Shown one piece after another: positions 7,787 to 13,673 of a stretch of DNA of 13,875 nt. Under the pieces are notes generated by a model, which did not search any database, had not been told where the DNA came from, and saw only the letters and a list, made by a program, of their open reading frames with translations. Source of the DNA: Bacillota bacterium. GTDB taxonomy: Bacteria; Bacillota; Clostridia; Oscillospirales; Oscillospiraceae. The stretch is taken from the NCBI GenBank assembly GCA_023393155.1, contig JAEWML010000006.1, forward strand, positions 1-13,875, in the 5' to 3' direction. Both the position numbers and the translations under genes were made by a program. The first letter of the stretch is position 1; each line of letters begins with the position of its first letter.

Positions 7787-8656
7787 ATGAAAAAAGCACA
7801 GAGTATCTTTCTTCCCATTTTTCTCGCGGTCACGATTTTTCTCTCCGGCTGCGCTCCGGCGGCGCGGCCCCTTTCCTTTACACTTTCGGATGTGCCGGAG
7901 TTTTCCGACCAACCCTATGTTCTCTTAAATGATAACCTGCCGTCTTTTCCCGATACGGATTACACGGAAACCTCCTTTGAGGAATACAGCCCCCTGGACC
8001 TTTTGGGCCGGTGCGGCCCGGCCTATGCCAATGTAAGCCCGGACACCATGCCCACAGAGCCACGGGGCGAAATCGGGCAGGTGAAGCCCTCCGGCTGGCA
8101 CACGGTGAAATGCGGCCTTGTAGACGGCAAATACCTTTACAACCGCTGCCACCTGCTGGGCTATCAGCTTACAGGGGAAAACGCCAACGAGGAAAACCTG
8201 ATTACCGGAACCCGGTATATGAACGTGGAGGGAATGCTGCCCTTTGAAAACGAGGTGGCGGACTATGTGCGCGAGACGGGGAACCATGTGCTTTACCGGG
8301 TGACGCCCGTTTTTGAGGGGACCGAGCTTGTGGCAAGGGGCGTTCAGATGGAGGCCGAATCCGTGGAGGACGGCGGCAATGGCGTGCAATTTAACGTGTA
8401 CGTTTACAACGCCCAGCCCGGCGTCACCATCGATTACGCCACGGGGAACAGCTATCTGACCGGGGGGGAGCCGGACACCGACTCAGACGCTTTGGCGGAG
8501 GAGAGCTATGTGCTTAACACGAACTCCATGAAGTTCCACCGCCCGGACTGCTCCGGCGTTCTCTCCATGAGTGAGAGTAACCGCCGGGACTATACCGGCA
8601 GCCGGGAGGATTTGATTGACGGGGGCTACACCCCCTGCGGGCAGTGCAAGCCCTGA
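7787..8656 (+). CDS. Secreted lipoprotein DNA/RNA non-specific endonuclease with C-terminal Ada-like zinc motif
   Basis: 289 residues from the ATG at 7787, set by AAAGGAG (7775-7781) 5 bases upstream; the frame is open further upstream but without a better start. The N-terminus MKKAQ plus a hydrophobic stretch ends in the lipobox LSGC (Cys22), so the protein should be anchored outside the membrane. The nuclease core holds YLYNRCHLLGYQL (His122 the likely general base) and NEENLITGTRYMN (Asn137 a likely metal ligand), as in the DNA/RNA non-specific endonuclease family that includes streptococcal DNA-entry nucleases. The last 45 residues, FHRPDCSG...YTPCGQCKP with Cys255, Cys284 and Cys287, resemble the Ada metal-binding fold. 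Likely roles are degrading extracellular nucleic acid for nutrition, uptake or defence. It is monocistronic between two terminators. Confidence 0.9.
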   Translation: MKKAQSIFLPIFLAVTIFLSGCAPAARPLSFTLSDVPEFSDQPYVLLNDNLPSFPDTDYTETSFEEYSPLDLLGRCGPAYANVSPDTMPTEPRGEIGQVKPSGWHTVKCGLVDGKYLYNRCHLLGYQLTGENANEENLITGTRYMNVEGMLPFENEVADYVRETGNHVLYRVTPVFEGTELVARGVQMEAESVEDGGNGVQFNVYVYNAQPGVTIDYATGNSYLTGGEPDTDSDALAEESYVLNTNSMKFHRPDCSGVLSMSESNRRDYTGSREDLIDGGYTPCGQCKP

Positions 8657-8689
8657 GTGCCCCTCATCGGGAATATAGGGATAAAGGGA

Positions 8690-8717
8690 AAGCACCGCCT
8701 GTTTGGCGGTGCTTTTT
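8690..8717 (+). terminator. Intrinsic terminator after the endonuclease gene
   Basis: A perfect 10-bp stem AAGCACCGCC (8690-8699)/GGCGGTGCTT (8705-8714) with loop TGTTT is followed by a T-run ending at 8717. It lies between convergent genes and could also stop the minus-strand gene, whose stop codon is at 8732, because the minus-strand copy is followed by TTTCCC. That direction is weaker. Confidence 0.92.
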
Positions 8718-8731
8718 CATCTCTCGGGGCC

Positions 8732-9784
8732 TCAGCCGCCAAGGGTGACAAGGCGGCGCATACCGTTCAGGTCGCCGCCGCTCACCGGGGCGGAGAATAC
8801 GCCGCCCAGCGCGCCGGTAACGTCGCCCTGTACGCGGGACAGTTCCTCCATCGCCGCCGCCAGAGCGGAGCGGAACGCCTCCTCATTCAAAATCGGGTCT
8901 TCCGGGCGGGCGGCTAGAATCGCGTCATAGTACTTCTCGGTAACGCCGATGACCGCAGTTTCGTCAAAAATCCCGCCGGGACGCGTCAGCTCCTCCTGCC
9001 AGAAGGACGTGAGGTCCAACCGAATGTCGGCGGGAATCACGGCCACGTCCGCATCTCCGGCGGCCAGCGCCGCCACAAGATCGTGCCCGCTCCCGCTCGG
9101 CAATACGCTGACGGAAACCCCGCTCAGGTCGGAGAGAGTGTTCCCTTCGTAATGATCCGCCAGCCACAGGTCGGTCATGCCGGCTTCATCCGGAGTCAAA
9201 AACCACGCGGCCCGATCAAGCTCGTCCCAGGTCAGGGCCGTGTCCGACGCGGCCCGGTTTGCCAACTGGCGGCCATAATCCGACGGGCCCGCCAGAATCA
9301 GATATCGCCGTCCGCCGGAGGTTGTGTTGCTGCGGCCTGTCTCGCCGCTTTTCCAGTCCGCCGGGTCGGAGCTGTCGGGCAGGTTGCCATGTTCCTGCGC
9401 TGTCAGCAGAGGAACGGCGGACCCGCCCGCCTCCACAAAGGCCTTTCCGGGCAGGATGGCTAAATCCACGCCGCCCTCCTCTAAGGCCTGGGCCGTGGCG
9501 GCGGGGGACGCGCCCACAGTGACCTCCACCGTACCTGCCTCCACGCCGTGGTTGGCCAGCGCGGTTTTCAGAGCGTCCGGAAGAGCCTGCACCGCGTACA
9601 TCAGCGTGTCGGCCGACAGCCCCTCCCGGCGGGTCAGCTCCAGCCGCAGCGTTTCCAGCTTTAGCGGCTCGTCGGCGGGGAGGGAGCCGGAGGAGGAAGA
9701 GGGGGTTGGTCCGGCGCCCGCACCGCAGGCGGACAGACAGGATACCAGCAAAAGCGCCGCCAGCGCGGCCGCAATGTTTTTCAT
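8732..9784 (-). CDS. PhnD/SsuA-type substrate-binding lipoprotein (phosphate/phosphonate ABC transporter-like)
   Basis: 350 residues from the ATG at 9784, preceded by AAGGAG (9796-9791). Longer in-frame starts exist but would spoil the signal peptide. MKN plus an Ala/Leu core and the lipobox LSAC (Cys20) mark a lipoprotein, followed by a Ser/Pro linker. The mature part resembles periplasmic-binding proteins of the PhnD family (PF12974): VEVTVGASPAATAQALEEGG, VDLAILPGKAFVEAGG, DPADWKSG, YLILAGPSDYGRQLA, ALTWDELDRAAWFL, DVAVIPADIRLDL and DETAVIGVTEKYYDAI. This family binds oxyanions such as phosphonate, phosphite or phosphate, but the ligand cannot be read from sequence. No ATPase or permease gene is nearby, so it is an orphan in this window. 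It is transcribed from its own promoter at 9853-9881, divergent from the cupin gene. Confidence 0.9.
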   Translation of the reverse strand: MKNIAAALAALLLVSCLSACGAGAGPTPSSSSGSLPADEPLKLETLRLELTRREGLSADTLMYAVQALPDALKTALANHGVEAGTVEVTVGASPAATAQALEEGGVDLAILPGKAFVEAGGSAVPLLTAQEHGNLPDSSDPADWKSGETGRSNTTSGGRRYLILAGPSDYGRQLANRAASDTALTWDELDRAAWFLTPDEAGMTDLWLADHYEGNTLSDLSGVSVSVLPSGSGHDLVAALAAGDADVAVIPADIRLDLTSFWQEELTRPGGIFDETAVIGVTEKYYDAILAARPEDPILNEEAFRSALAAAMEELSRVQGDVTGALGGVFSAPVSGGDLNGMRRLVTLGG

Positions 9785-9828
9785 GGCAGTCTCCTTCAGA
9801 TAAATCATAGGCGTGTTGGCTGCAAGGG

Positions 9829-9857
9829 TAGACATTTTTTGGGGTGTATGGTATGAT
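9829..9857 (+). promoter_or_regulatory. Promoter of the cupin-HPt genes (plus strand)
   Basis: TAGACA (9829-9834) and TATGAT (9852-9857), each one mismatch from consensus, are exactly 17 bases apart. Transcription would start near 9864, about 80 bases before the cupin ATG. It cannot be occupied by RNA polymerase at the same time as the opposing promoter. Confidence 0.7.
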
Positions 9858-9881
9858 AACCGCATAATTTTTGCCAGTCAA
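9853..9881 (-). promoter_or_regulatory. Promoter of the substrate-binding protein gene (minus strand)
   Basis: On the minus strand, TTGACT (9881-9876) and TATCAT (9858-9853) are 17 bases apart, which is close to consensus. Transcription would start near 9846, about 60 bases before the ATG at 9784. The -10 overlaps the -10 of the plus-strand promoter by five bases. Confidence 0.8.
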
Positions 9882-9928
9882 TTGTATCACCGGATACAGC
9901 CGGACGCAAGGCCGGCGGCAGAAAGAAC

Positions 9929-9934
9929 AGGAGG
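9929..9934 (+). promoter_or_regulatory. Ribosome binding site deciding the cupin start
   Basis: AGGAGG is 2 bases from the ATG at 9937 but 8 bases from the in-frame ATG at 9943. The second is therefore the likely start (MYQRSENCHR). Confidence 0.75.
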
Positions 9935-9942
9935 AAATGGAA

Positions 9943-10287
9943 ATGTATCAGCGCTCAGAAAATTGCCACCGCGAGGATCAAAACATACGGGGCGGGAACG
10001 GCTTAACCCACATCAAGGTCTTGGCAACACCGGACCAGATGTACGGCAAAGCCCGGATTTTTAACCATATGACCCTCGACCCGGGCTGCTCCTTCGGACA
10101 CCATGCCCACGAACATGAGACGGAGTTTTACTACATCCTGAGCGGCGAGGCTATTCTTAACGACAACGGCACGGAGGTGGTCCTCCACACCGGGGATGTA
10201 TCCGAAACCGGCGGCGGTGCTTCCCACAGCCTGGAAAACCGAGGCGACGTGCCGGTGGAGCTGATTGCTCTGATTATCAACGAATAA
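9943..10287 (+). CDS. Small single-domain cupin protein
   Basis: 114 residues, a single cupin barrel. Cupin motif 1 is GCSFGHHAHEHETEFYYILSG (GxxxxxHxHxxxxE...G), with two His and one Glu as likely metal ligands. Cupin motif 2 is GDVSETGGGASHSLEN (G...H...N), supplying the fourth ligand His. Between them sits the usual EAILNDNGTEVVLHTGD. Small cupins of this kind bind a metal and a small molecule, and may be enzymes (isomerase, dioxygenase) or ligand sensors; the substrate cannot be told. It is 11 bases upstream of the HPt gene and likely co-transcribed with it from the promoter at 9829-9857. It diverges from the substrate-binding protein gene, a layout that could reflect shared control. Confidence 0.93.
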   Translation: MYQRSENCHREDQNIRGGNGLTHIKVLATPDQMYGKARIFNHMTLDPGCSFGHHAHEHETEFYYILSGEAILNDNGTEVVLHTGDVSETGGGASHSLENRGDVPVELIALIINE

Positions 10288-10298
10288 GGCGCGCCTTC

Positions 10299-10652
10299 AT
10301 GAGCAAGCTGACCGATCAGCTCCGCGCCCACGGCGCGGACATGGACGGAGCCATGAACCGCCTTTTGGGCGATGAGGAGCTGTATGCCATGTGCTTCGGC
10401 CTGTTTTTAGAGGACGCGGCGTTTGCCGCGCTGGGCGCCGCGCTGGACGCGGGGGACCGTGCCGCCGCGTTTGAGGCGGCACACTGCCTGAAGGGCGTGG
10501 CCGGAAATCTGGGCCTGACCCGGATTTACCGGCTCAGCGGGGAACTGGTGGAGCCGCTGCGCGGGAGTAAGCCAAGTGAGGCGGACCTTCCCGGCTTGTA
10601 CGCGGACCTGATGGAGGAGCGGGCCATGCTGCGCCTTTTGACGGAGAAATAG
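10299..10652 (+). CDS. Orphan HPt (histidine phosphotransfer) domain protein
   Basis: 117 residues, nearly all helical. The motif AAHCLKGVAGNLGL (residues 60-73) is the HPt signature HxLKGxxxxxG, with His62 the expected phosphorylation site. FLEDAAFAALGAALDAGDRAAAFEAAH before it and the helices after it complete a four-helix bundle. Such proteins relay phosphoryl groups between hybrid kinases and response regulators in the cytoplasm. Neither partner is encoded in the window, so the relay must be with proteins elsewhere. The ATG follows the cupin stop by 11 bases. Only a weak AAGG (10286-10289) precedes it, overlapping the cupin stop region, so translation may be coupled. A second ATG-led frame in the same region is not more likely. 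Confidence 0.87.
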   Translation: MSKLTDQLRAHGADMDGAMNRLLGDEELYAMCFGLFLEDAAFAALGAALDAGDRAAAFEAAHCLKGVAGNLGLTRIYRLSGELVEPLRGSKPSEADLPGLYADLMEERAMLRLLTEK

Positions 10653-10812
10653 CTGGACCGTCTCTTTTGGTAAAGGGGTGGCGAGCCGCGCTGCAAGCAG
10701 CGCGCAGGCGCCGGGAAAACGGAAAAGGCCGCTTGAGTGGCCCTGAATTTTTTGAAAAGTACGCGGAGCGGAGGAACACGAAACCTTTGCTCCGCGCTTG
10801 CTGTTTCCCGGG

Positions 10813-10838
10813 GCCGGGACGAAAAACGTCCTGGCTTT
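10813..10838 (+). terminator. Probable terminator downstream of the cupin-HPt genes
   Basis: GCCGGGACG (10813-10821)/CGTCCTGGC (10827-10835) forms a 9-bp stem with one G-T pair and an AAAAA loop, followed by a short TTT. The T-run is brief. The hairpin at 10727-10742, followed by TTTTTT at 10748-10753, is an alternative or additional stop. Confidence 0.5.
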
Positions 10839-10903
10839 GTGAAACGGCACGTTTGACAGACACGATTCCTGGTGATTTATGTGTAAAAAATCCGAAAAGT
10901 CAT

Positions 10904-10931
10904 TTGACTCTTTGGGAAAATGTGCTATAAT
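10904..10931 (+). promoter_or_regulatory. Extended -10 promoter of the AAA ATPase gene
   Basis: TTGACT (10904-10909), 16 bases, then TATAAT (10926-10931) preceded by TGC (10923-10925), which is an extended -10. Transcription would start near 10938, leaving a leader of about 118 bases. A TTGACA at 10853-10858 upstream lacks a good -10. Confidence 0.85.
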
Positions 10932-11055
10932 ACTAAATGAAACAGAATTTTACCGCGTTTGACCTGCCTAAGCCGGGAAACCGCAGGGGCGAGGTTTGTG
11001 GGCGCGGCAAACACGCGAAGCCGCGCCCAAACTATGTGAGAGGGAAGTGACCCGG

Positions 11056-12345
11056 ATGGATCGAACGGCCTATGGACATCTTAAAAAATGGAAAGAGCGG
11101 CAGACCCGCCGCCCCCTGATATTGCGGGGTCCGAGGCAGGTGGGCAAGACTTGGCTGCTGCGGGAATTCGGCGAGAGGGAATATGCGCGGTGCGTATATG
11201 TGGACTTTGAAAGCAGCGGCCAGATTTCCGGTCTGTTTGACGGCAAGCCTTCGGTGGACCGGATTGTCACGGAGCTGGAGCTGTATGCCGGATACAAAAT
11301 CGACCCGGCGGAGACGCTGCTGGTGTTTGACGAGGTTCAGGCCATTCCGCAGGCGCTGGCCTGTTTGAAGCTGTTTGGCAAGGAGGCCCCTCAATACCAT
11401 GTCCTCTGCGGCAGCAGCGGGCTGGACGCGGCAATCCGGAGCGGTGCGCCCTTTCCCGCGGAGTGGGTGGAGGTTTTGGATTTGCACCCCCTGTCCTTTT
11501 TCGAGTTTCTCCGTGCCGTTGGCCGGGAGGAGTATGTGGGGATGCTGCGGGAGAGCCGCTATGACCTGACCCCCAATTACCGTCAGGACTATATTCGATT
11601 CTTAAAATACTATTGCTTCGTGGGCGGTATGCCCGAAGCGGTCGGTGCCTTTGCGGCGGACCGCGATTTTTTTGCCGCACGGGAGGCCCAGATACGCATT
11701 CTGTCCGTTTACGAGCAGTGCTTTTCAAAATACGCGCCCATTGACGCGCTGTCCCGCATCCGGACGCTGTGGAGCAGCATTCCCCGGCAGTTGGACCGGG
11801 AGAACCGGAAATTTCTCTTCGGAGCGATGAAGGAGGGCGCCCGCGCCCGGGAGTTTGACGCCGCGCTGACGTGGCTGACGGACAACGGCCTTGTCCGGGA
11901 CATTCACCGGGCCGAGGTCCCGGAGTCGCCTTTGGCGGCCAGCGAGGACGCCCGGGCGTTTAAGCTGTATCTTCCGGACGTGGGCCTGCTTGGCTACCTG
12001 CTTGGCCTGCGGCAGGACATGCTGCTGGAGGGCAGCTCCGTGTTCCGGGCCTATCACGGGGCGTTGACGGAGCAGTATGTGCTTCAGCAGCTCGACAGCC
12101 TGAACCAGATGATCGTGTGCTACTGGGTGGCTCCTCGCGGCACCGCGGAGGTGGAGTTTCTGGTGGATAACGGCTTGGAGGCCATCCCCGTGGAGGTGGC
12201 GGTGGAGCAGAACCTCCAGTCCAAAAAGCTGAGGGTCTTCCGGGAGCGGTTTTTGCCCCGGCAGTCCATCCGCACCTCCCTTGCGGACTATCGCCGGGAG
12301 CCGGGGCTTTTGAACCTGCCCCTCTGGGCCATTGAGACGCTGTAA
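11056..12345 (+). CDS. AAA-family ATPase with DUF4143 domain
   Basis: 429 residues from the ATG at 11056. The frame is open back to a TTG at 10996, but that would place a 9-bp hairpin in the coding start. A GAGAGGG lies about 11 bases upstream of the chosen ATG. Walker A is GPRQVGKT (25-32) and Walker B LLVFDE (88-93), followed by the AAA_14 pattern HVLCGSSGLDAAI and the hallmark LDLHPLSFFEFLRA (141-154). The DUF4143 part follows: YIRFLKYYCFVGGMPEAV, the helical FDAALTWLTDNGLVRDIHR, KLYLPDVGLLGYLLGL and a C-terminal nuclease-like fold with AEVEFLV (364-370) and IPVEV (377-381). The last normally reads IPxEVK; here position 382 is Ala. The family is abundant in anaerobes, often monocistronic; its role is unsettled. 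A bidirectional terminator follows. Confidence 0.94.
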   Translation: MDRTAYGHLKKWKERQTRRPLILRGPRQVGKTWLLREFGEREYARCVYVDFESSGQISGLFDGKPSVDRIVTELELYAGYKIDPAETLLVFDEVQAIPQALACLKLFGKEAPQYHVLCGSSGLDAAIRSGAPFPAEWVEVLDLHPLSFFEFLRAVGREEYVGMLRESRYDLTPNYRQDYIRFLKYYCFVGGMPEAVGAFAADRDFFAAREAQIRILSVYEQCFSKYAPIDALSRIRTLWSSIPRQLDRENRKFLFGAMKEGARAREFDAALTWLTDNGLVRDIHRAEVPESPLAASEDARAFKLYLPDVGLLGYLLGLRQDMLLEGSSVFRAYHGALTEQYVLQQLDSLNQMIVCYWVAPRGTAEVEFLVDNGLEAIPVEVAVEQNLQSKKLRVFRERFLPRQSIRTSLADYRREPGLLNLPLWAIETL

Positions 12346-12462
12346 ATTAAAGGCCCAGGTCTGTCCTCCGGCTTAGGACGGCACCGCACAATTCCGGCTG
12401 CCTCGTAGATTCCTATTTGCCGTCCCTGCGCATTTGGATTGATAGGGAATTGCTTTCATAAT

Positions 12463-12504
12463 AAAACGCGCTCTGGCGGCTTCAGCCGTCAAAGCGCGTT
12501 TTTT
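12463..12504. terminator. Bidirectional intrinsic terminator between convergent genes
   Basis: AAAACGCGCT (12463-12472) pairs with AGCGCGTTTT (12493-12502), continued by GGCGGC/GCCGTC around a TTCA loop. T-rich tails lie on both strands (TTTTTT to 12504 on plus, TTTTATTAT on minus). It serves the ATPase gene and the minus-strand operon. A further 8-bp stem CCGGCCGC/GCGGCCGG at 12538-12559 lies nearer the minus-strand stop and lacks a T-run. Confidence 0.92.
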
Positions 12505-12596
12505 ATGCCGTAAAACGATCGGCTTTCCGTAAGACAACCGGCCGCCGTGCAGCGGCCGGGCCACGGTCGGCCTGCGGATGGTCTGCGGGCAGGCGC

Positions 12597-13310
12597 TCAC
12601 AGGTTCCACTGCTGCCCCATTTGCTCCACCGGCAGCAGAATTTCCGTCCATTGAGGATACTCCGCCAAGAAGCGCTGCGTGGGGCTGAAATCCTTCCACT
12701 GGTGCATGGGAATCAGCCGTTGAACCTCCGCCAGCTCCAAAAGATAGCGAAGGCCCCAGCCGGCGGCCTCTCCCTGACGGGGGTCCAGAGGGGCGAAGGC
12801 CAAGTCGATGTGCCGTCCCCGAAGAGGCTCGATATACCGCTTGAAGTCGGCCTCCATAGTCCGGTTCCAGTCCCCCGGCTCCTCCTCCCAGTGCCACCAG
12901 TTCAGGTCCCCGGCGTGGTAAAGGGTTTTCCCTTCATAGGTAATGATCAGCGCAACGCCCTCGTCGGTGGAAGGCAGGGTTTCCACCGTGACGCCGTGGG
13001 GCAGCTCCATGCGTTCGTTCCCGTCCAACACGGCGCACCTTTCCGCCGTTTCGGGAGAAAGGCCCCACTTCTCCCGGTTTTCAGCGGAAAGCTCGATGCC
13101 CTTCCCAAAAAGAAAACAAACCTCGCGGCTTCCGTCGTCCAGAGAAAAAATTTGGGGAGCGAAATGGTCGCCATGACCATGGCTTGCAAAGCAGAACAAA
13201 GGCTTGTCAGAAAGGGCTGGCAGCTCTCCCTTCCACCAGTCAAACAGGAAGTTTACGCCGTCCAGCTCCACTAAAAAGCCGCTGTGGGCCAAAAAAGTGA
13301 CACGCATCAT
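12597..13310 (-). CDS. Metallo-beta-lactamase-fold hydrolase
   Basis: 237 residues. The start MMRVTFLAHSGFLVELDGVNFLFD is typical of UlaG/YycJ-like beta-lactamase-fold proteins. The metal site is SHGHGDHF (HxHxDH: His44, His46, Asp48, His49), then YHAGD (His132, Asp135) and PMHQWKDF (His203). No signal peptide is present, so it is cytoplasmic; it could be a hydrolase of a phosphodiester, lactone or thioester, and the substrate is not visible. Its ATG overlaps the stop of the UPF0145 gene (ATGA, 13307-13310) with no separate ribosome site, so translation is coupled. It is last in a minus-strand operon ended by the terminator at 12463-12504. A Trp/Glu-rich insert, LNWWHWEEEPGDWNRTM, just after the His132/Asp135 motif is conspicuous and may shape the active site. 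Confidence 0.92.
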   Translation of the reverse strand: MMRVTFLAHSGFLVELDGVNFLFDWWKGELPALSDKPLFCFASHGHGDHFAPQIFSLDDGSREVCFLFGKGIELSAENREKWGLSPETAERCAVLDGNERMELPHGVTVETLPSTDEGVALIITYEGKTLYHAGDLNWWHWEEEPGDWNRTMEADFKRYIEPLRGRHIDLAFAPLDPRQGEAAGWGLRYLLELAEVQRLIPMHQWKDFSPTQRFLAEYPQWTEILLPVEQMGQQWNL

Positions 13311-13618
13311 CTGAATTTCACGGCGGTTCCGTAGGCCACCACCTCGGCCGCGCTTTGCATCACGGAAGAGGATGCATACCGCAGGCCCACCACCGCGTCC
13401 GCGCCCAGACGCTCCGCCTGGTCCACCATGCGCTTGGTGGCAATGGCCCGGGCCTCGTCCAGCATCTCCGTGTAGCTTGTGATTTCTCCGCCCACCAGCG
13501 TCTTCATTCCGGCCATAAAATCGTGGCCAAAGTTTTTGCTGAATACCACGGCGCCCTTCACCGCCTCCAAAGCCTCCAGCTCCCGCCCGGGAAGCGTCTC
13601 AATCGTAACCAGCTTCAT
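13307..13618 (-). CDS. UPF0145 (YbjQ-type, PF01906) protein
   Basis: 103 residues, full family length. Family features are VTIETLPGRELEALEAVKGAVV at the N-terminus, FMAGMKTLVGGEITSYTEMLDEARAIATKRM in the middle, and GADAVVGLRYASSSV plus AEVVAYGTAVKF at the end. Members form ring-like pentamers and are often labelled heavy-metal-binding, though the function is not established. A strong AGGAGG (13632-13627) stands before the ATG at 13618. It is middle gene of a minus-strand group: a small membrane protein gene ends 55 bases upstream, and the hydrolase gene overlaps it by 4 bases. Confidence 0.94.
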   Translation of the reverse strand: MKLVTIETLPGRELEALEAVKGAVVFSKNFGHDFMAGMKTLVGGEITSYTEMLDEARAIATKRMVDQAERLGADAVVGLRYASSSVMQSAAEVVAYGTAVKFR

Positions 13619-13673
13619 TTTTGTTTCCTCCTGTCAATTTTTGTCTGTGTATGCCGCCCATGCGGCTCTAAGG

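Larger units (their letters stand above)
10653..11055 (+). other. Intergenic region of about 400 bases with several strong hairpins and a promoter
   Basis: No convincing protein gene is seen. Hairpins in order: an 18-base near-perfect palindrome CGCGCTGC/GCAGCGCG (10687-10704); GGCCGC/GTGGCC with loop TTGA (10727-10742), followed after CTGAA by TTTTTT; a stem CGCGGAGC/GCTCCGCG with a 19-base loop (10762-10796); and a terminator-like stem at 10813-10838. After 10840 the sequence turns AT-rich and holds a promoter. The transcribed leader then has CGG-GAAA-CCG with a GAAA tetraloop (10974-10983), flanked by CCTG/CAGG, and a perfect 9-bp stem GGGCGCGGC/GCCGCGCCC (11000-11028). A 37-codon open frame, 10937-11050, is discussed among the findings. 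Confidence 0.5.

Noticed and set aside
10853..10882. Second promoter starting at TTGACA upstream of the ATPase promoter
   Set aside because: The -35 is perfect, but the sequence 17-18 bases downstream (TTTATG/TTATGT) is a poor -10.
10996..11055. Longer TTG start for the AAA ATPase giving 20 extra residues
   Set aside because: The added stretch contains the 9-bp GC hairpin and lacks a ribosome site. The ATG at 11056 begins at the usual family N-terminus (MDRTAYGHLKKW).
12621..13274. 217-codon plus-strand frame opposite the beta-lactamase-fold gene
   Set aside because: It is antisense to a gene with an intact HxHxDH motif, and it has no motif or ribosome site of its own.
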